DNA of 64,000 bases, from NCBI GenBank assembly GCA_023461035.1, contig JAEWOD010000021.1, positions 33,600-97,599 on the forward strand, written 5' to 3'. Source of the DNA: Bacteroidota bacterium. Its GTDB lineage: Bacteria > Bacteroidota > Bacteroidia > Flavobacteriales > Weeksellaceae. The position numbers and the translations under genes are program-made. Every line of letters begins with the position of its first letter. Position 1 is the first letter of the stretch. The notes beneath the pieces were generated by a model that saw only the letters and a list, made by a program, of their open reading frames with translations, searched no databases and was not told the origin of the DNA. Below, piece after piece: positions 41,337 to 49,631 of the stretch.

Positions 41337-42084
41337 TGGCTGAACCATACTTGTTTACTATGTATGAAGTCACTGGTTTTAGCTGTTTTCCCGTGATAGG
41401 ATGATTTCCCGGAGAAGAATAAAATTCTACTTCCCCTCCCACTTTCAAATACCAGACAATGGGCTCTCCGGCTTCGAAAAAGCTTGTGGTATCGGTCGGG
41501 AAAATCCTGTGAAAATATTTATAAAGTTGTTCGTCATAAGGTTTTTTTTCTGCATTTGGATGAATGTCTTCCTCACAACCGATTTTTGAATAATGTGTAT
41601 CTGTCCAGTACATGCAATCTGCTTCTCCTCCGTTTATCCCCAGATAAGAACCAAAACCTAAAACCGAAGCAATTCCCAATCCGGCTAAACCTCTTTTCAG
41701 AAAATTTTTATTGCTCGCTTTATTGGAAGAAATAAAAGGCCTACTTCCCTCCTCCACTTCTGATATCTTTTTTTCCTTTTTGTCACTAGTTTCCGGGAAA
41801 TTTTTATGACAGAAATCGGCAAAATTTTCATATCCTATATATTTCGCACCCAAATTAAGATTATACATACTTGTAATCGATTTTCCATTATCTCCCAGTA
41901 TATAACGATCATACATTCTTGTCGATGTTTTGAATTTCAAAGCTGAATTATCTTCAATATAATTTGCTAAGGCTGTCTTTGCAGTTTCCATTGATGCATT
42001 TCGGGCTTTTTCAAAAATCAGCTCAGTCAATTTTTTCTTTTCCAAATAGTTTTTCTCATTAGAAATTTCTTTTTGAGTATCCAT
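41329..42084 (-). CDS. Hypothetical single-pass membrane protein
   Basis: 251 residues. An N-terminal ~120-residue helical cytoplasmic region (LTELIFEKARNASMETAKTA, STRMYDRYILGDNGKSIT) precedes one membrane helix (FLKRGLAGLGIASVLGFGSY, about 127-150) and a ~100-residue exported region. That region has CMYWTDTHYSKIGCEEDI and a C-terminal YSSPGNHPITGKQLKPVTSY, a pattern I have seen in flavobacterial hypothetical proteins without assigned function. The N-terminal part resembles small regulatory domains found in such proteins. It is divergent from the two-component cluster, with the structured leader DNA in between. Confidence 0.7.
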   Translation of the reverse strand: MDTQKEISNEKNYLEKKKLTELIFEKARNASMETAKTALANYIEDNSALKFKTSTRMYDRYILGDNGKSITSMYNLNLGAKYIGYENFADFCHKNFPETSDKKEKKISEVEEGSRPFISSNKASNKNFLKRGLAGLGIASVLGFGSYLGINGGEADCMYWTDTHYSKIGCEEDIHPNAEKKPYDEQLYKYFHRIFPTDTTSFFEAGEPIVWYLKVGGEVEFYSSPGNHPITGKQLKPVTSYIVNKYGSAKK

Positions 42085-42282
42085 AACATTTTAGTTTGAG
42101 TTTTAGGTCAAATAATGGACAAATAGTCAAAAAACTCCCTGCTACAAAGCATTCTAAACTTGTCCTAAATCTGTCTTGTATTTGTCTCACATCTTCATCC
42201 CATCCCGAGCTTTCTTTGCCAAGTAATTCGTGATGAATCTCCTGCTGCAGTGGAGACAAAAATACAAAACGAATTCAAAAAA

Positions 42283-42378
42283 TGAGGTAAAAGAACTGAT
42301 GCATCAATCAAAGGGAAGTGATTGAAATCCATCAGTTCACCACCTCACAACTTCCCAAACAAGAAGCGCTTCTTTTTT
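42283..42378 (+). ncRNA. Candidate structured leader RNA with pseudoknot and terminator
   Basis: Three nested helices form one long hairpin: TGAGGT/ACCTCA (42283-42288 with 42342-42347), GAACTGATG/CATCAGTTC (42293-42301 with 42330-42338) and TCAATCA/TGATTGA (42304-42310 with 42319-42325). The loop GGGAAG(T) at 42313-42319 can pair with ACTTCCC at 42350-42356, making an H-type pseudoknot. AAGAAGCGCTTCTT plus a T-run (42361-42378) is a terminator-like hairpin. The arrangement resembles an aptamer followed by an expression platform before the lipoprotein-kinase operon. It could also be an independent small RNA. Confidence 0.5.
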
Positions 42379-42385
42379 CGTTCCT

Positions 42386-42429
42386 GCATGGCTCTGCCTT
42401 GGCCTGTGCCGAGTAAACCCATGCTTTAA
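42386..42429 (+). other. GC-rich hairpin containing a possible 13-codon leader ORF
   Basis: GCATGG (42386-42391) and CCATGC (42419-42424) close a GC-rich segment that is strikingly different in base composition from its surroundings. ATG at 42388 opens a 13-codon ORF, MALPWPVPSKPML, ending at 42429, 22 nt before the lipoprotein start. The three PxP-type prolines would be suited to ribosome stalling. No ribosome-binding site is visible. Confidence 0.3.
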
Positions 42430-42451
42430 AAACTTTAAAAATTAAAAAAAA

Positions 42452-42676
42452 ATGAAAAGAACTATTTTAGTTATGGGAATTATTATATCAATTTTCACGG
42501 TCGCTTCCTGTCTGGAAAATGAGGATATGGGGTTTGTTCCTACTGTTGCGGAAACTAACAACAGCATTCATTATGGTAAAGATGGAGATGAAAACGACAC
42601 CATCCCATCTGATTCTACAGGTAATATAAGACCTCCAACCGGAGGAGAGGAAGGCCAAACTCCGGTAAAACCATAA
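42452..42676 (+). CDS. Small lipoprotein preceding the sensor kinase
   Basis: 74 residues with a lipoprotein signal (MKRTILVMGIIISIFTVASC, Cys 20). The mature part is short, acidic and disordered-looking, ending PPTGGEEGQTPVKP. No family is recognised. It lies 27 nt before the TPR sensor kinase and is probably in the same operon, so it may be a sensory or accessory partner at the outer face. The start is supported by the signal peptide. Confidence 0.75.
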   Translation: MKRTILVMGIIISIFTVASCLENEDMGFVPTVAETNNSIHYGKDGDENDTIPSDSTGNIRPPTGGEEGQTPVKP

Positions 42677-42703
42677 AATCAGAATTTATATTAAATTAGG
42701 GGT

Positions 42704-44560
42704 ATGAAATCTACTAAAATTTTATACCTCTATTTTTATTTAACTTTTTTGTTTTTAATTATTTCTTGTTCAGAGAAAGACAATTATAGGATTCCCTCAA
42801 ATTTTTCCTCAATAAATAATGACAGTCTTCAACTTAGAAAATTCTTATCAAATGCTACTTCCTATTTAGAAAAAAATGAATTAGATAGCTTAAAATTAGT
42901 GATTATTCCATTCTCAAAAATAGCCCATCAATCACAAAATGATTTTTATATAGGAAAGACCAACGGAATTCTGGGATATCTAAAATTAGTTGAAAATCAG
43001 AACGATTCTGCGTTTTACTATCTGAATCAATCTAAAGAATATTTTACTAAATCATTTGATTCGGTTAACATAGCAAAATCCTTAACCAATATGGCAATAA
43101 TTCAGGCTAATCAAGCAGATTATTCGGGCTCTGAAATTTCAGCCATAGAAGCTTTAAAATATTTAGAAAATTTTAAAGATGTTGATTTTGTTTCGTCAAT
43201 TTATAATTCACTTGCAATTTCATCTCGTAAAAATTCAAATTATCCTGAAGCTATTTATTGGTATGAAAAAGCTATTGAATCTTCAACAGATTCTCTTAAT
43301 AAAAATATCTACATAAATAATATAGCTGTTTCTTATAGTTATTTAGGTAAATATAAAAAAGCAGATAGTATTTTATCTGTTCTTTTACATGACTCATTTG
43401 TTCTACGAAATACCGATTTAAAATCAAAAGTCATGGACAATCTTGCTTATGCGAAATGGAAACAAAATTCTACAAGGAATTTAGAAAATGATTTTCAAAA
43501 AGCCTTAAAAATACGCGAAGGAAATAATGACGATTGGGGACAAGTTGCAAGTCATTCTCATTTATCTGAATATTTTAACGAGAGGATTCCGGAGAAATCC
43601 CTATTCCATGCTCAAAAAATGTACGACATAGCAACCCAACTCAATAGTCCGGATGATCGGCTCGAAGCTCTACAAAAATTGATTTCACTAGAAGCACCGG
43701 AAATGGCGAAAAAATACGCTATAACCTATACAAGACTCAGCGATAGTCTTACAAGAGCACGCTACCGGGCAAAAGACCAGTTTGCCAAAATCCGATATGA
43801 CAGCGAAAAGAATAGGGATGAAAACCAATTGCTGAAAATTCAGGATTCCGAAAAACAAGTCCAGCTCGAAAGACAAAAAAATATTAAAATTATTGCTATA
43901 GCAGGAATCATCATTCTCGGGCTAGCCTTTCTAATTTTTTATCTGACTCAAAAAAGCAGGATCAAAAGAGAAAGGCTCATTGCTACCTATGAATCGGAAG
44001 TGAAAATGTCAAAAAAAGTACACGATATTTTGTCCAATGACATTTACCGGTTCATCATACATTTCCAAAACTTCCTGTCGGTCAATCATTCAGAAAAGGA
44101 AAATATGATGGTGGAAATTGAAAATATTTATGAAAAATCGAGACAGATTTCAAAGGATTTACATGATTTTGACACAAAGAATTTCAATCATGAAATCAAA
44201 TCACTCTTTGAAACCTACCAGTCTGATTCCGTAAACGTCATCTACAACTTACTTGAAGACGGTACATGGAGTAGGGTGAGTACAGATGCTAAAAGAGAAG
44301 TATTCCGGGTTTTACAGGAGCTTATGACCAATATGAGCAAACACAGCAAAGCCAGTCACGTGCTCATCCAGTTTAAAGATGAAAATGAAAGAATCGAAAT
44401 AATTTACAGGGACAACGGAATAGGAATTACTGAAAATCAAATTATTACAAAATCAGGTTTGGCCAATACGGAAAACCGTATGGAAAGTATAAATGGCTCT
44501 ATTATTTTTGAATCCAATTTAGGAAAAGGACTTATTTCTAAAATTACTTTTCCGGCTTAA
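42704..44560 (+). CDS. TPR-repeat sensor histidine kinase
   Basis: 618 residues. An N-terminal lipoprotein-like signal (FLIISC) and a sensor region of several tetratricopeptide repeats (for example YPEAIYWYEKAIESSTDSLN) are followed by a membrane helix at about 394-416. A dimerisation helix has the phosphoacceptor His 440 in KKVHDILSND. The C-terminal HATPase domain shows the N box ELMTNMSKHSKASHV, DNGIGI and LANTENRMESINGS. The His-Asp order and the HATPase are of the NarL-partner (HisKA_3-like) type. It phosphorylates the response regulator encoded 9 nt downstream. Confidence 0.92.
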   Translation: MKSTKILYLYFYLTFLFLIISCSEKDNYRIPSNFSSINNDSLQLRKFLSNATSYLEKNELDSLKLVIIPFSKIAHQSQNDFYIGKTNGILGYLKLVENQNDSAFYYLNQSKEYFTKSFDSVNIAKSLTNMAIIQANQADYSGSEISAIEALKYLENFKDVDFVSSIYNSLAISSRKNSNYPEAIYWYEKAIESSTDSLNKNIYINNIAVSYSYLGKYKKADSILSVLLHDSFVLRNTDLKSKVMDNLAYAKWKQNSTRNLENDFQKALKIREGNNDDWGQVASHSHLSEYFNERIPEKSLFHAQKMYDIATQLNSPDDRLEALQKLISLEAPEMAKKYAITYTRLSDSLTRARYRAKDQFAKIRYDSEKNRDENQLLKIQDSEKQVQLERQKNIKIIAIAGIIILGLAFLIFYLTQKSRIKRERLIATYESEVKMSKKVHDILSNDIYRFIIHFQNFLSVNHSEKENMMVEIENIYEKSRQISKDLHDFDTKNFNHEIKSLFETYQSDSVNVIYNLLEDGTWSRVSTDAKREVFRVLQELMTNMSKHSKASHVLIQFKDENERIEIIYRDNGIGITENQIITKSGLANTENRMESINGSIIFESNLGKGLISKITFPA

Positions 44561-44569
44561 ACTAAAAAT

Positions 44570-45244
44570 ATGATTCAAAAAATTTTAATAGCAGAGGACC
44601 ATGACAGTACGAATATAGGATTAAAATCAGCTTTTGCTGAATTGCAAATTCCTGAAATTCAGTTTGTAAAACATTGTGACGAAGCTTTTCTGAGAATCAA
44701 AAAAGCGATTCACGACAAAGAACCTTTTGAATTATTGATTACTGATTTGTCGTTTCATCCTGTCCGACCGGCCGATCAACTGCAATCAGGAGAAGAATTG
44801 ATCAAAATCATCCGGAAAGACAAAATCAACATCAAAATCCTGGTGTTTTCTATCGAAGACAAACCTCTGGTTATAAAAAAATTACTGACAAAATATGCTA
44901 TTGACGGTTATATTGCCAAAAGCCGTCATGATTCCTTTGAATTGAAAAAAGCAATTGAAAAAATTGAACAGGGAGAAAAATATACTTCACCTGAAATTGA
45001 GCGAAAAATCCGTCTGCAAAAAGAAAATCATGTCTTGGATGATGTTGATTTTGAAATTCTGTTAATGCTCTGTAAGGGTTTTAGTCAGGATGAAATCTCA
45101 GATACTCTGAAAGAAAAAGAGATGATACCCAACAGTAAAAGCTCGATCGAAAAGAAACTAAAAATACTTCGTGAAGAATTTCAGGCAAGAACCAATCTGG
45201 AGCTCGTCATGATTTTGCAGAGCTTAGGGCTCATAAAAAATTAA
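44570..45244 (+). CDS. Response regulator with receiver and LuxR-type output
   Basis: 224 residues. The receiver domain has the acidic pocket E9/D10 (IAEDHD), the phospho-acceptor Asp 59 in ELLITDLSF and the conserved Lys in DGYIAKSRH. The C-terminal region around MLCKGFSQDEISDTL and SKSSIEKKLKILREEF has the helix-turn-helix spacing of LuxR/GerE DNA-binding domains. It follows the TPR kinase by 9 nt and is its likely partner. A strong terminator follows, so the next gene probably has its own promoter. Confidence 0.9.
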   Translation: MIQKILIAEDHDSTNIGLKSAFAELQIPEIQFVKHCDEAFLRIKKAIHDKEPFELLITDLSFHPVRPADQLQSGEELIKIIRKDKINIKILVFSIEDKPLVIKKLLTKYAIDGYIAKSRHDSFELKKAIEKIEQGEKYTSPEIERKIRLQKENHVLDDVDFEILLMLCKGFSQDEISDTLKEKEMIPNSKSSIEKKLKILREEFQARTNLELVMILQSLGLIKN

Positions 45245-45274
45245 CGTGCAAAAATATTTTGAAGATTTTATATG

Positions 45275-45307
45275 TCCTTACGGAAAACCGTAAGGATTTG
45301 TCTTTTT
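45275..45307 (+). terminator. Intrinsic terminator after the response regulator
   Basis: A 9-bp stem TCCTTACGG/CCGTAAGGA with an AAAA loop (45275-45296) is followed by TTTGTCTTTTT. Confidence 0.9.
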
Positions 45308-45340
45308 ATGACGGTAGGTTTGCTTTATAAAATAGTCATT

Positions 45341-45547
45341 ATGAAAAGATATTACGTAAATAACAATGCTCAAGCAAACGGTGATCATGAAGTGCATACT
45401 GAAAATTGCTATTGGTTAGGTCTGGCTATCAGTAAAAAAGATTTAGGAAATCATTCCAATTGTAAATATGCTGTAGAAGAAGCGAAAAAGCACTACACAC
45501 AAGTAAATGGCTGTAAAGCCTGTTCAGAATACTGCCATACCCAATAA
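45341..45547 (+). CDS. Small Cys/His-rich protein
   Basis: 68 residues from the ATG at 45341 with no signal peptide. The pattern is HTENCYWLGL, NHSNCKYAVEEAKKHY and CKACSEYCHTQ, giving five cysteines and several histidines. The layout resembles short Bacteroidota hypothetical proteins with a predicted metal-binding knuckle. No function is known. It is the first gene of the ten-gene island, 13 nt before the YegP gene. The longer in-frame ATG at 45272 overlaps the terminator hairpin and is rejected. Confidence 0.72.
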   Translation: MKRYYVNNNAQANGDHEVHTENCYWLGLAISKKDLGNHSNCKYAVEEAKKHYTQVNGCKACSEYCHTQ

Positions 45548-45560
45548 AATATATAATACT

Positions 45561-45908
45561 ATGAACCATGTGAAATTTCCAAAATTCATCATCACAAAAG
45601 CAAAGAATGGTGAATATATGTTCAATCTCTGGGCAGTCAACGGTCGCATCATCCTTACAAGCGAAACCTACACCCAAAAACAAAACTGCATAAAAGGTAT
45701 AGAATCTGTACAAAATCATGCAGAAGATGATAAGAATTATGACCGTAAAACTGCAAAAAACGGAACTCAGTATTATTTCACGTTGAAAGCCAGAAACGGA
45801 CAAATCATCGGAAAAAGTGAAATGTATGAATCAACGGCAGGTCGTGACAACGGTATAGAAGCTGTGAAAAGAGATGCGCCAAGAGCAGAAACAGAAGATT
45901 TAAGCTAA
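45561..45908 (+). CDS. YegP family protein, two DUF1508 repeats
   Basis: 115 residues from the ATG at 45561. Two DUF1508 repeats are clear: FPKFIITKAKNGEYMFNLWA then NGRIILTSETY, and TQYYFTLKARNGQIIGKSEM followed by GRDNGIEAVKRDAPRAE. Each has the NG-I---SE-Y core. YegP-type proteins are small, cytoplasmic and of unknown role, though a few are linked to stress. It lies 13 nt after the Cys-rich gene and 12 nt before the nuclease gene. Confidence 0.9.
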   Translation: MNHVKFPKFIITKAKNGEYMFNLWAVNGRIILTSETYTQKQNCIKGIESVQNHAEDDKNYDRKTAKNGTQYYFTLKARNGQIIGKSEMYESTAGRDNGIEAVKRDAPRAETEDLS

Positions 45909-45920
45909 AACAAAAGTATC

Positions 45921-46988
45921 ATGGAGATTCAAAATCAATTCAAATTACTGGCTGAAAAAATAAACCTTTTAAAAGACAAAATCGAAACGGAAGAATCTAC
46001 AAAACACGCTTTTGTCCTGCCATTCATTAATATTCTGGGGTATGACACATTTAATCCGACTGAAGTTTTTCCTGAATTTACGGCAGATCTCGGGCTGAAA
46101 AAAGGTGAAAAAGTGGATTATGCTATTTTTCAGGATGACAAACCAATACTCATTATAGAATGTAAACACTGGGCGGAAAACCTAAATGTCCATAATTCAC
46201 AATTATTCAGGTATTTCCACGTAACCAAAACCCGATTTTCCCTTCTGACCAATGGAATCGAATACCGATTCTATACCGATTTGGAAGAACCGAATAAAAT
46301 GGACGAAAAGCCTTTTTTCGAATTTAACATTACCCATCTGAAAGAAAATACACTGCATGAAATCCTCAAGTTTCACAAAACCAATTTTGATGTTGATAAA
46401 ATTGTAAGCAATGCCAGTTCACTTAAATATACTAAAGAAATAAGAAGGATTATTCAGGATGAACTACAAAATCCATCAGACGGATTTACACGTTTATTTG
46501 CTGGGAAAGTTTACAATGGTCGACTGACTGAAAAGGTATTAGACGAATTCAGGATGATTGTTCACAAAGCATTTTCGCAGTACATCAGTGATAATATAAA
46601 CGAAAGACTGGCGGCTGCCATAAACAATGAAAATCAAAAACAGAAAGAAGATATAATTCCAGAGGAAACAATCAGCAAAATAGATACAACCGATGAAGAA
46701 CTGGAAGCATATCGAATTGTGGTGGCTATATTGAGAAGAAAGCTTCTTGTTGAGCGAATCAGCTATCGCGATACCCAGTCCTATTTTGGAATATTGCTCG
46801 ATGACAACAACAGAAAACCTATTTGTCGTCTTTATCTGAATGGAAACAAGAAATACATCGGGCTTTTTGATGAGCAGAAAAATGAGCAAAAAGAATTTAT
46901 TAATTCCGTAGATGAAATTTATGGGTTTGAAGAAATGCTGCTGGCAGTAGTGGATAATTATAATGAAATCAATATTGATAACGCTTAA
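45921..46988 (+). CDS. HsdR-N-type restriction-like nuclease
   Basis: 355 residues. The N-terminal ~190 residues match the type I restriction enzyme R N-terminal domain: KHAFVLPFINILGYDTFNP, then the PD-(D/E)XK core in EKVDYAIFQDDKPILIIECK and HVTKTRFSLLTNGIEYRFY. The Asp, Glu and Lys catalytic residues are in place. The C-terminal part (about 200-355) is unrelated to a helicase and unknown. There is no HsdM, HsdS or helicase nearby, so it is a solo nuclease. It lies between the YegP and SH3 genes. Confidence 0.88.
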   Translation: MEIQNQFKLLAEKINLLKDKIETEESTKHAFVLPFINILGYDTFNPTEVFPEFTADLGLKKGEKVDYAIFQDDKPILIIECKHWAENLNVHNSQLFRYFHVTKTRFSLLTNGIEYRFYTDLEEPNKMDEKPFFEFNITHLKENTLHEILKFHKTNFDVDKIVSNASSLKYTKEIRRIIQDELQNPSDGFTRLFAGKVYNGRLTEKVLDEFRMIVHKAFSQYISDNINERLAAAINNENQKQKEDIIPEETISKIDTTDEELEAYRIVVAILRRKLLVERISYRDTQSYFGILLDDNNRKPICRLYLNGNKKYIGLFDEQKNEQKEFINSVDEIYGFEEMLLAVVDNYNEINIDNA

Positions 46989-46998
46989 AAGTCTAAAA

Positions 46999-47499
46999 AT
47001 GAAAACTTATCTTATTACTTTATTTTTACTGCTATTCACTTTCAGTTATTCTCAGGAAATAGCTTCTTCCTGCTGTAATTCAGAAAGAGGCTGTACGGGC
47101 TCTTCCTCCTGTACTGCTTGTAGCAACTGTTCCGGATGCAGACACTGTGCAAAAAACGGAGGCAGCTGTGGTGTTTGTTCCAGTGGAAGCTATAAGTCCT
47201 ATTCCACTTCAAAACCAAAGAAGAAAAAAAGTTCATCTGTAAAAACATCCTCTAACCAAACCAAGACTAATTCCTCTAATCAACCTAAATCAATTTCCAT
47301 TTACAATAGTGGTGACTATTTATACGTAAACATTAATGAATTAAATGTAAGGAAACAACCTAACAGCAAGTCATCAATTCTAGAAAAAGTAAGATCAAAC
47401 GATGCACTGAAATATTTAAAAACAGAAGGTTCCTGGTATAAAGTAGAAGTTGTGGCTACCAAAACCGTAGGATATGTATATTATAAATATGTAAAATGA
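46999..47499 (+). CDS. Secreted Cys-rich protein with a C-terminal bacterial SH3 domain
   Basis: 166 residues from the ATG at 46999 with a signal peptide (MKTYLITLFLLLFTFSYSQ). A Cys-rich segment follows, containing SCTACSNCSGCRHC and GGSCGVC among more than ten cysteines. A low-complexity Ser/Lys linker leads to an SH3b domain (LYVNINELNVRKQPNSKSS, then GSWYKVEVVATKTVGYVYYK). SH3b domains bind cell-wall or surface peptides. The Cys cluster may bind metal or form disulfides. The stop overlaps the next start by 4 nt. Confidence 0.85.
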   Translation: MKTYLITLFLLLFTFSYSQEIASSCCNSERGCTGSSSCTACSNCSGCRHCAKNGGSCGVCSSGSYKSYSTSKPKKKKSSSVKTSSNQTKTNSSNQPKSISIYNSGDYLYVNINELNVRKQPNSKSSILEKVRSNDALKYLKTEGSWYKVEVVATKTVGYVYYKYVK

Positions 47500-47879
47500 C
47501 CCTGAGACTATTTTGTATATTTTGTGCAATATGTTTGTTCATTGCCGTTCTGAATCTTCCTATTAGTTATTACACCTTTCTGAGAATTACAGTAACTATT
47601 GGAGCTGTTTTAGTAATGATAAGAGGCAGAAAAGATATTTTAAATTTCTGGTTTCTAAGTTTTGGTTTGATTGCCATCCTATACAATCCTGTGTTTCCGG
47701 TTTATCTCTATGAAAAAAGTAAATGGATACCGGTTGATATCGTTACTGGCATTTTATTTTTGATAGTAAAATTTAAAGAAGGAAAAGAACCGGAAAATCA
47801 GGAAAAAGGGAATAATTCTGTGGCTTCGAAGAATTATCAGAGAGACAAAATCATTAAAACAATTCATCATAAAAAATAA
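47496..47879 (+). CDS. DUF6804-like small membrane protein
   Basis: 127 residues with about four hydrophobic helices (FCIFCAICLFIAVLNLPISY, RITVTIGAVLVMI, FWFLSFGLIAILYNPVFPVY, DIVTGILFLIVKF). The motif ILYNPVFPVYLYEKSKWIPVD is typical of DUF6804 proteins, whose role is unknown. The ~35-residue C-terminal tail is basic and unstructured. The ATG overlaps the SH3 gene stop by 4 nt. Confidence 0.7.
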   Translation: MTLRLFCIFCAICLFIAVLNLPISYYTFLRITVTIGAVLVMIRGRKDILNFWFLSFGLIAILYNPVFPVYLYEKSKWIPVDIVTGILFLIVKFKEGKEPENQEKGNNSVASKNYQRDKIIKTIHHKK

Positions 47880-47887
47880 AACAAACC

Positions 47888-48295
47888 ATGGGAAATATCA
47901 TCGTATCAGAAACTCTAAAGTCACATTTTTTAAGGCTTTACCAAATTGCGTTATCAGACAATGAGTTTAGTACTCTTGAAATGAAAATGTTATATGATTT
48001 TGCACTGGAAAGAGGAATAAGTGAAAAATATCTGGACGAAATTTTACTATCATCTTCCAATGTGCAAGATTACTTTCCGGAAACACTTGACGAAAAAATA
48101 GAATTCATTTATGATTTAACGCAGATGATCTGGGCCGACGGTAAAGTTGATAAAAATGAAAGATCAGCACTGGAAAAATATATACAACTATTTGGATTCT
48201 TGGATGAGAACATATCCCCTCTAGCCGACTTTTTCCTTGATGCCGTTCAAGACGGAATTACAAAAACTGAAATTTTACAAAAACTAAATACCTGA
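47888..48295 (+). CDS. TerB-like protein
   Basis: 135 residues, all helical. The pattern ALSDNEFSTLEMKMLYDFAL and, near residues 80-105, DLTQMIWADGKVDKNERSAL matches the two metal-binding repeats of TerB tellurite-resistance proteins, where DGKVDKNE is the acidic loop. TerB proteins are found at the membrane surface in stress-response and phage-defence modules and often accompany vWA proteins. Here it lies 4 nt before a coiled-coil membrane protein gene and is two genes before a vWA-like lipoprotein gene. Confidence 0.82.
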   Translation: MGNIIVSETLKSHFLRLYQIALSDNEFSTLEMKMLYDFALERGISEKYLDEILLSSSNVQDYFPETLDEKIEFIYDLTQMIWADGKVDKNERSALEKYIQLFGFLDENISPLADFFLDAVQDGITKTEILQKLNT

Positions 48296-48299
48296 AAAT

Positions 48300-49622
48300 A
48301 TGGCTACTCCTGCAATCAAAAATCTTTTCCGGCTGAAATCCGTTGCATTACTCAATAAAAAACCGGACGAACCTGAGAAAGAAGTCAATGAAGAAATCCG
48401 TAAACGAACATATCACGAAACAGGATTCAGAGACAGTTCCAGAAATTATGGCAGTTCAAGCGCCCTTTCCATTAGCCTTAATGCCATTTATGCAAAATTT
48501 CAAAATGAAGAAAAAGAATTGGTAGAAAAACAAAGACAAATAAAAGAACCCTATTTCAATGAACAGCGAAATAAAGAAAGTGAAATAAAAGGCCTTTCTG
48601 TGTCACAGGAAAACAAAGAAAGTCAGATTAGAAATACTGAAGAAAAGATTGAAGATGTAATGTCAAAAATCGAAAAACTGAAATTTGAAATAAATGATCT
48701 GCCAAGAAACCCGTTATTGTATCACGTAAATGCGGAGAAAGGGGCTTCTACCAAATTCTGGATTGGTATATTTTTATTGATCCCGATCAGTCTATATCTT
48801 TTTACGTTTTACATCTCAACTTCCTATTCTGCATTTTTTAAAGAATTTGATATAAACAATGGAATTATGCAAAATGTATTAGACCCCGGAGCTTTAACAA
48901 AAGCATGGAAGGACGGTTTACTTGAGGGAGCTTTCGTTACGCTAATTCCTTTTGTTTTTCTAGGATTAGGATATCTTATCCATATGTTTGGAGAAAACAA
49001 AAAACTGGGTAATTATCTGAAAATTGTTTTACTTTTTGTGATAACTTTTATTTTCGACGCGATTCTTGCGTATCAGATAGAAGAAAAGCTTTACGAATTA
49101 AACAAAACATTTGAATCACCGCCATTTGATTTGAAAATTGCTTTTTCAGAAGTTCAGTTTTGGGGTATCATATTTGCCGGTTTTGTTGTCTACATCATTT
49201 GGGGCTTAGTGTTTGACTTTATAATGAAGGAACATAAAGAACGTGATAAGATCAAAACCGAGCAAATCAAAAGACTGAACGACATCAAAATTTATGATGA
49301 AAGAATTACCGGATTGGATAAGCAAAAAGATCATCTGAACAGTGAACTTTCCGCCATAAAAGAATTAATTGTAAAGGCGAAGGCACGGATTGAAGAACTG
49401 CAAAAAATTATTGACGGTGTAATTATTCCTACAAAAGAATATGCTTTGTATTCATCTGAATACATGCAAGGTTGGATTACATATATTAACGAGAAAATTG
49501 CAATTTCTCAATCCGAAAAAAAATTGATGGAAGATGACTGCATCAAAATCTTCCATTCCCATCATAAAGAGGTTGGTGTAAGCCACGAAAACCAGAATAC
49601 TGTTTATACTTCTATACTTTAA
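48300..49622 (+). CDS. Multi-pass membrane protein flanked by coiled coils
   Basis: 440 residues. The N-terminal half is charged and coiled-coil-like (about 65-145, including QIKEPYFNEQRNKESEIKGL). Then come about four membrane helices between residues 155 and 320 (WIGIFLLIPISLYLFTFYIS, GAFVTLIPFVFLGLGYLIHM, IVLLFVITFIFDAILAY, WGIIFAGFVVYIIWGLVFDF). A second coiled coil follows (about 320-385). I recognise no family. Its position between TerB and the vWA-like lipoprotein suggests a membrane platform for both. The start is 4 nt after the TerB stop. Confidence 0.75.
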   Translation: MATPAIKNLFRLKSVALLNKKPDEPEKEVNEEIRKRTYHETGFRDSSRNYGSSSALSISLNAIYAKFQNEEKELVEKQRQIKEPYFNEQRNKESEIKGLSVSQENKESQIRNTEEKIEDVMSKIEKLKFEINDLPRNPLLYHVNAEKGASTKFWIGIFLLIPISLYLFTFYISTSYSAFFKEFDINNGIMQNVLDPGALTKAWKDGLLEGAFVTLIPFVFLGLGYLIHMFGENKKLGNYLKIVLLFVITFIFDAILAYQIEEKLYELNKTFESPPFDLKIAFSEVQFWGIIFAGFVVYIIWGLVFDFIMKEHKERDKIKTEQIKRLNDIKIYDERITGLDKQKDHLNSELSAIKELIVKAKARIEELQKIIDGVIIPTKEYALYSSEYMQGWITYINEKIAISQSEKKLMEDDCIKIFHSHHKEVGVSHENQNTVYTSIL

Positions 49623-49631
49623 TTTCCATTT

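Noticed and set aside
42059..42259. Minus-strand frame upstream of the 41329 gene
   Set aside because: It overlaps the start of the real gene in another frame, has no recognisable features and ends in the intergenic region.
45272..45340. Longer start for the small Cys/His-rich protein
   Set aside because: The extension would lie within the response regulator's terminator hairpin and adds an unrelated sequence.
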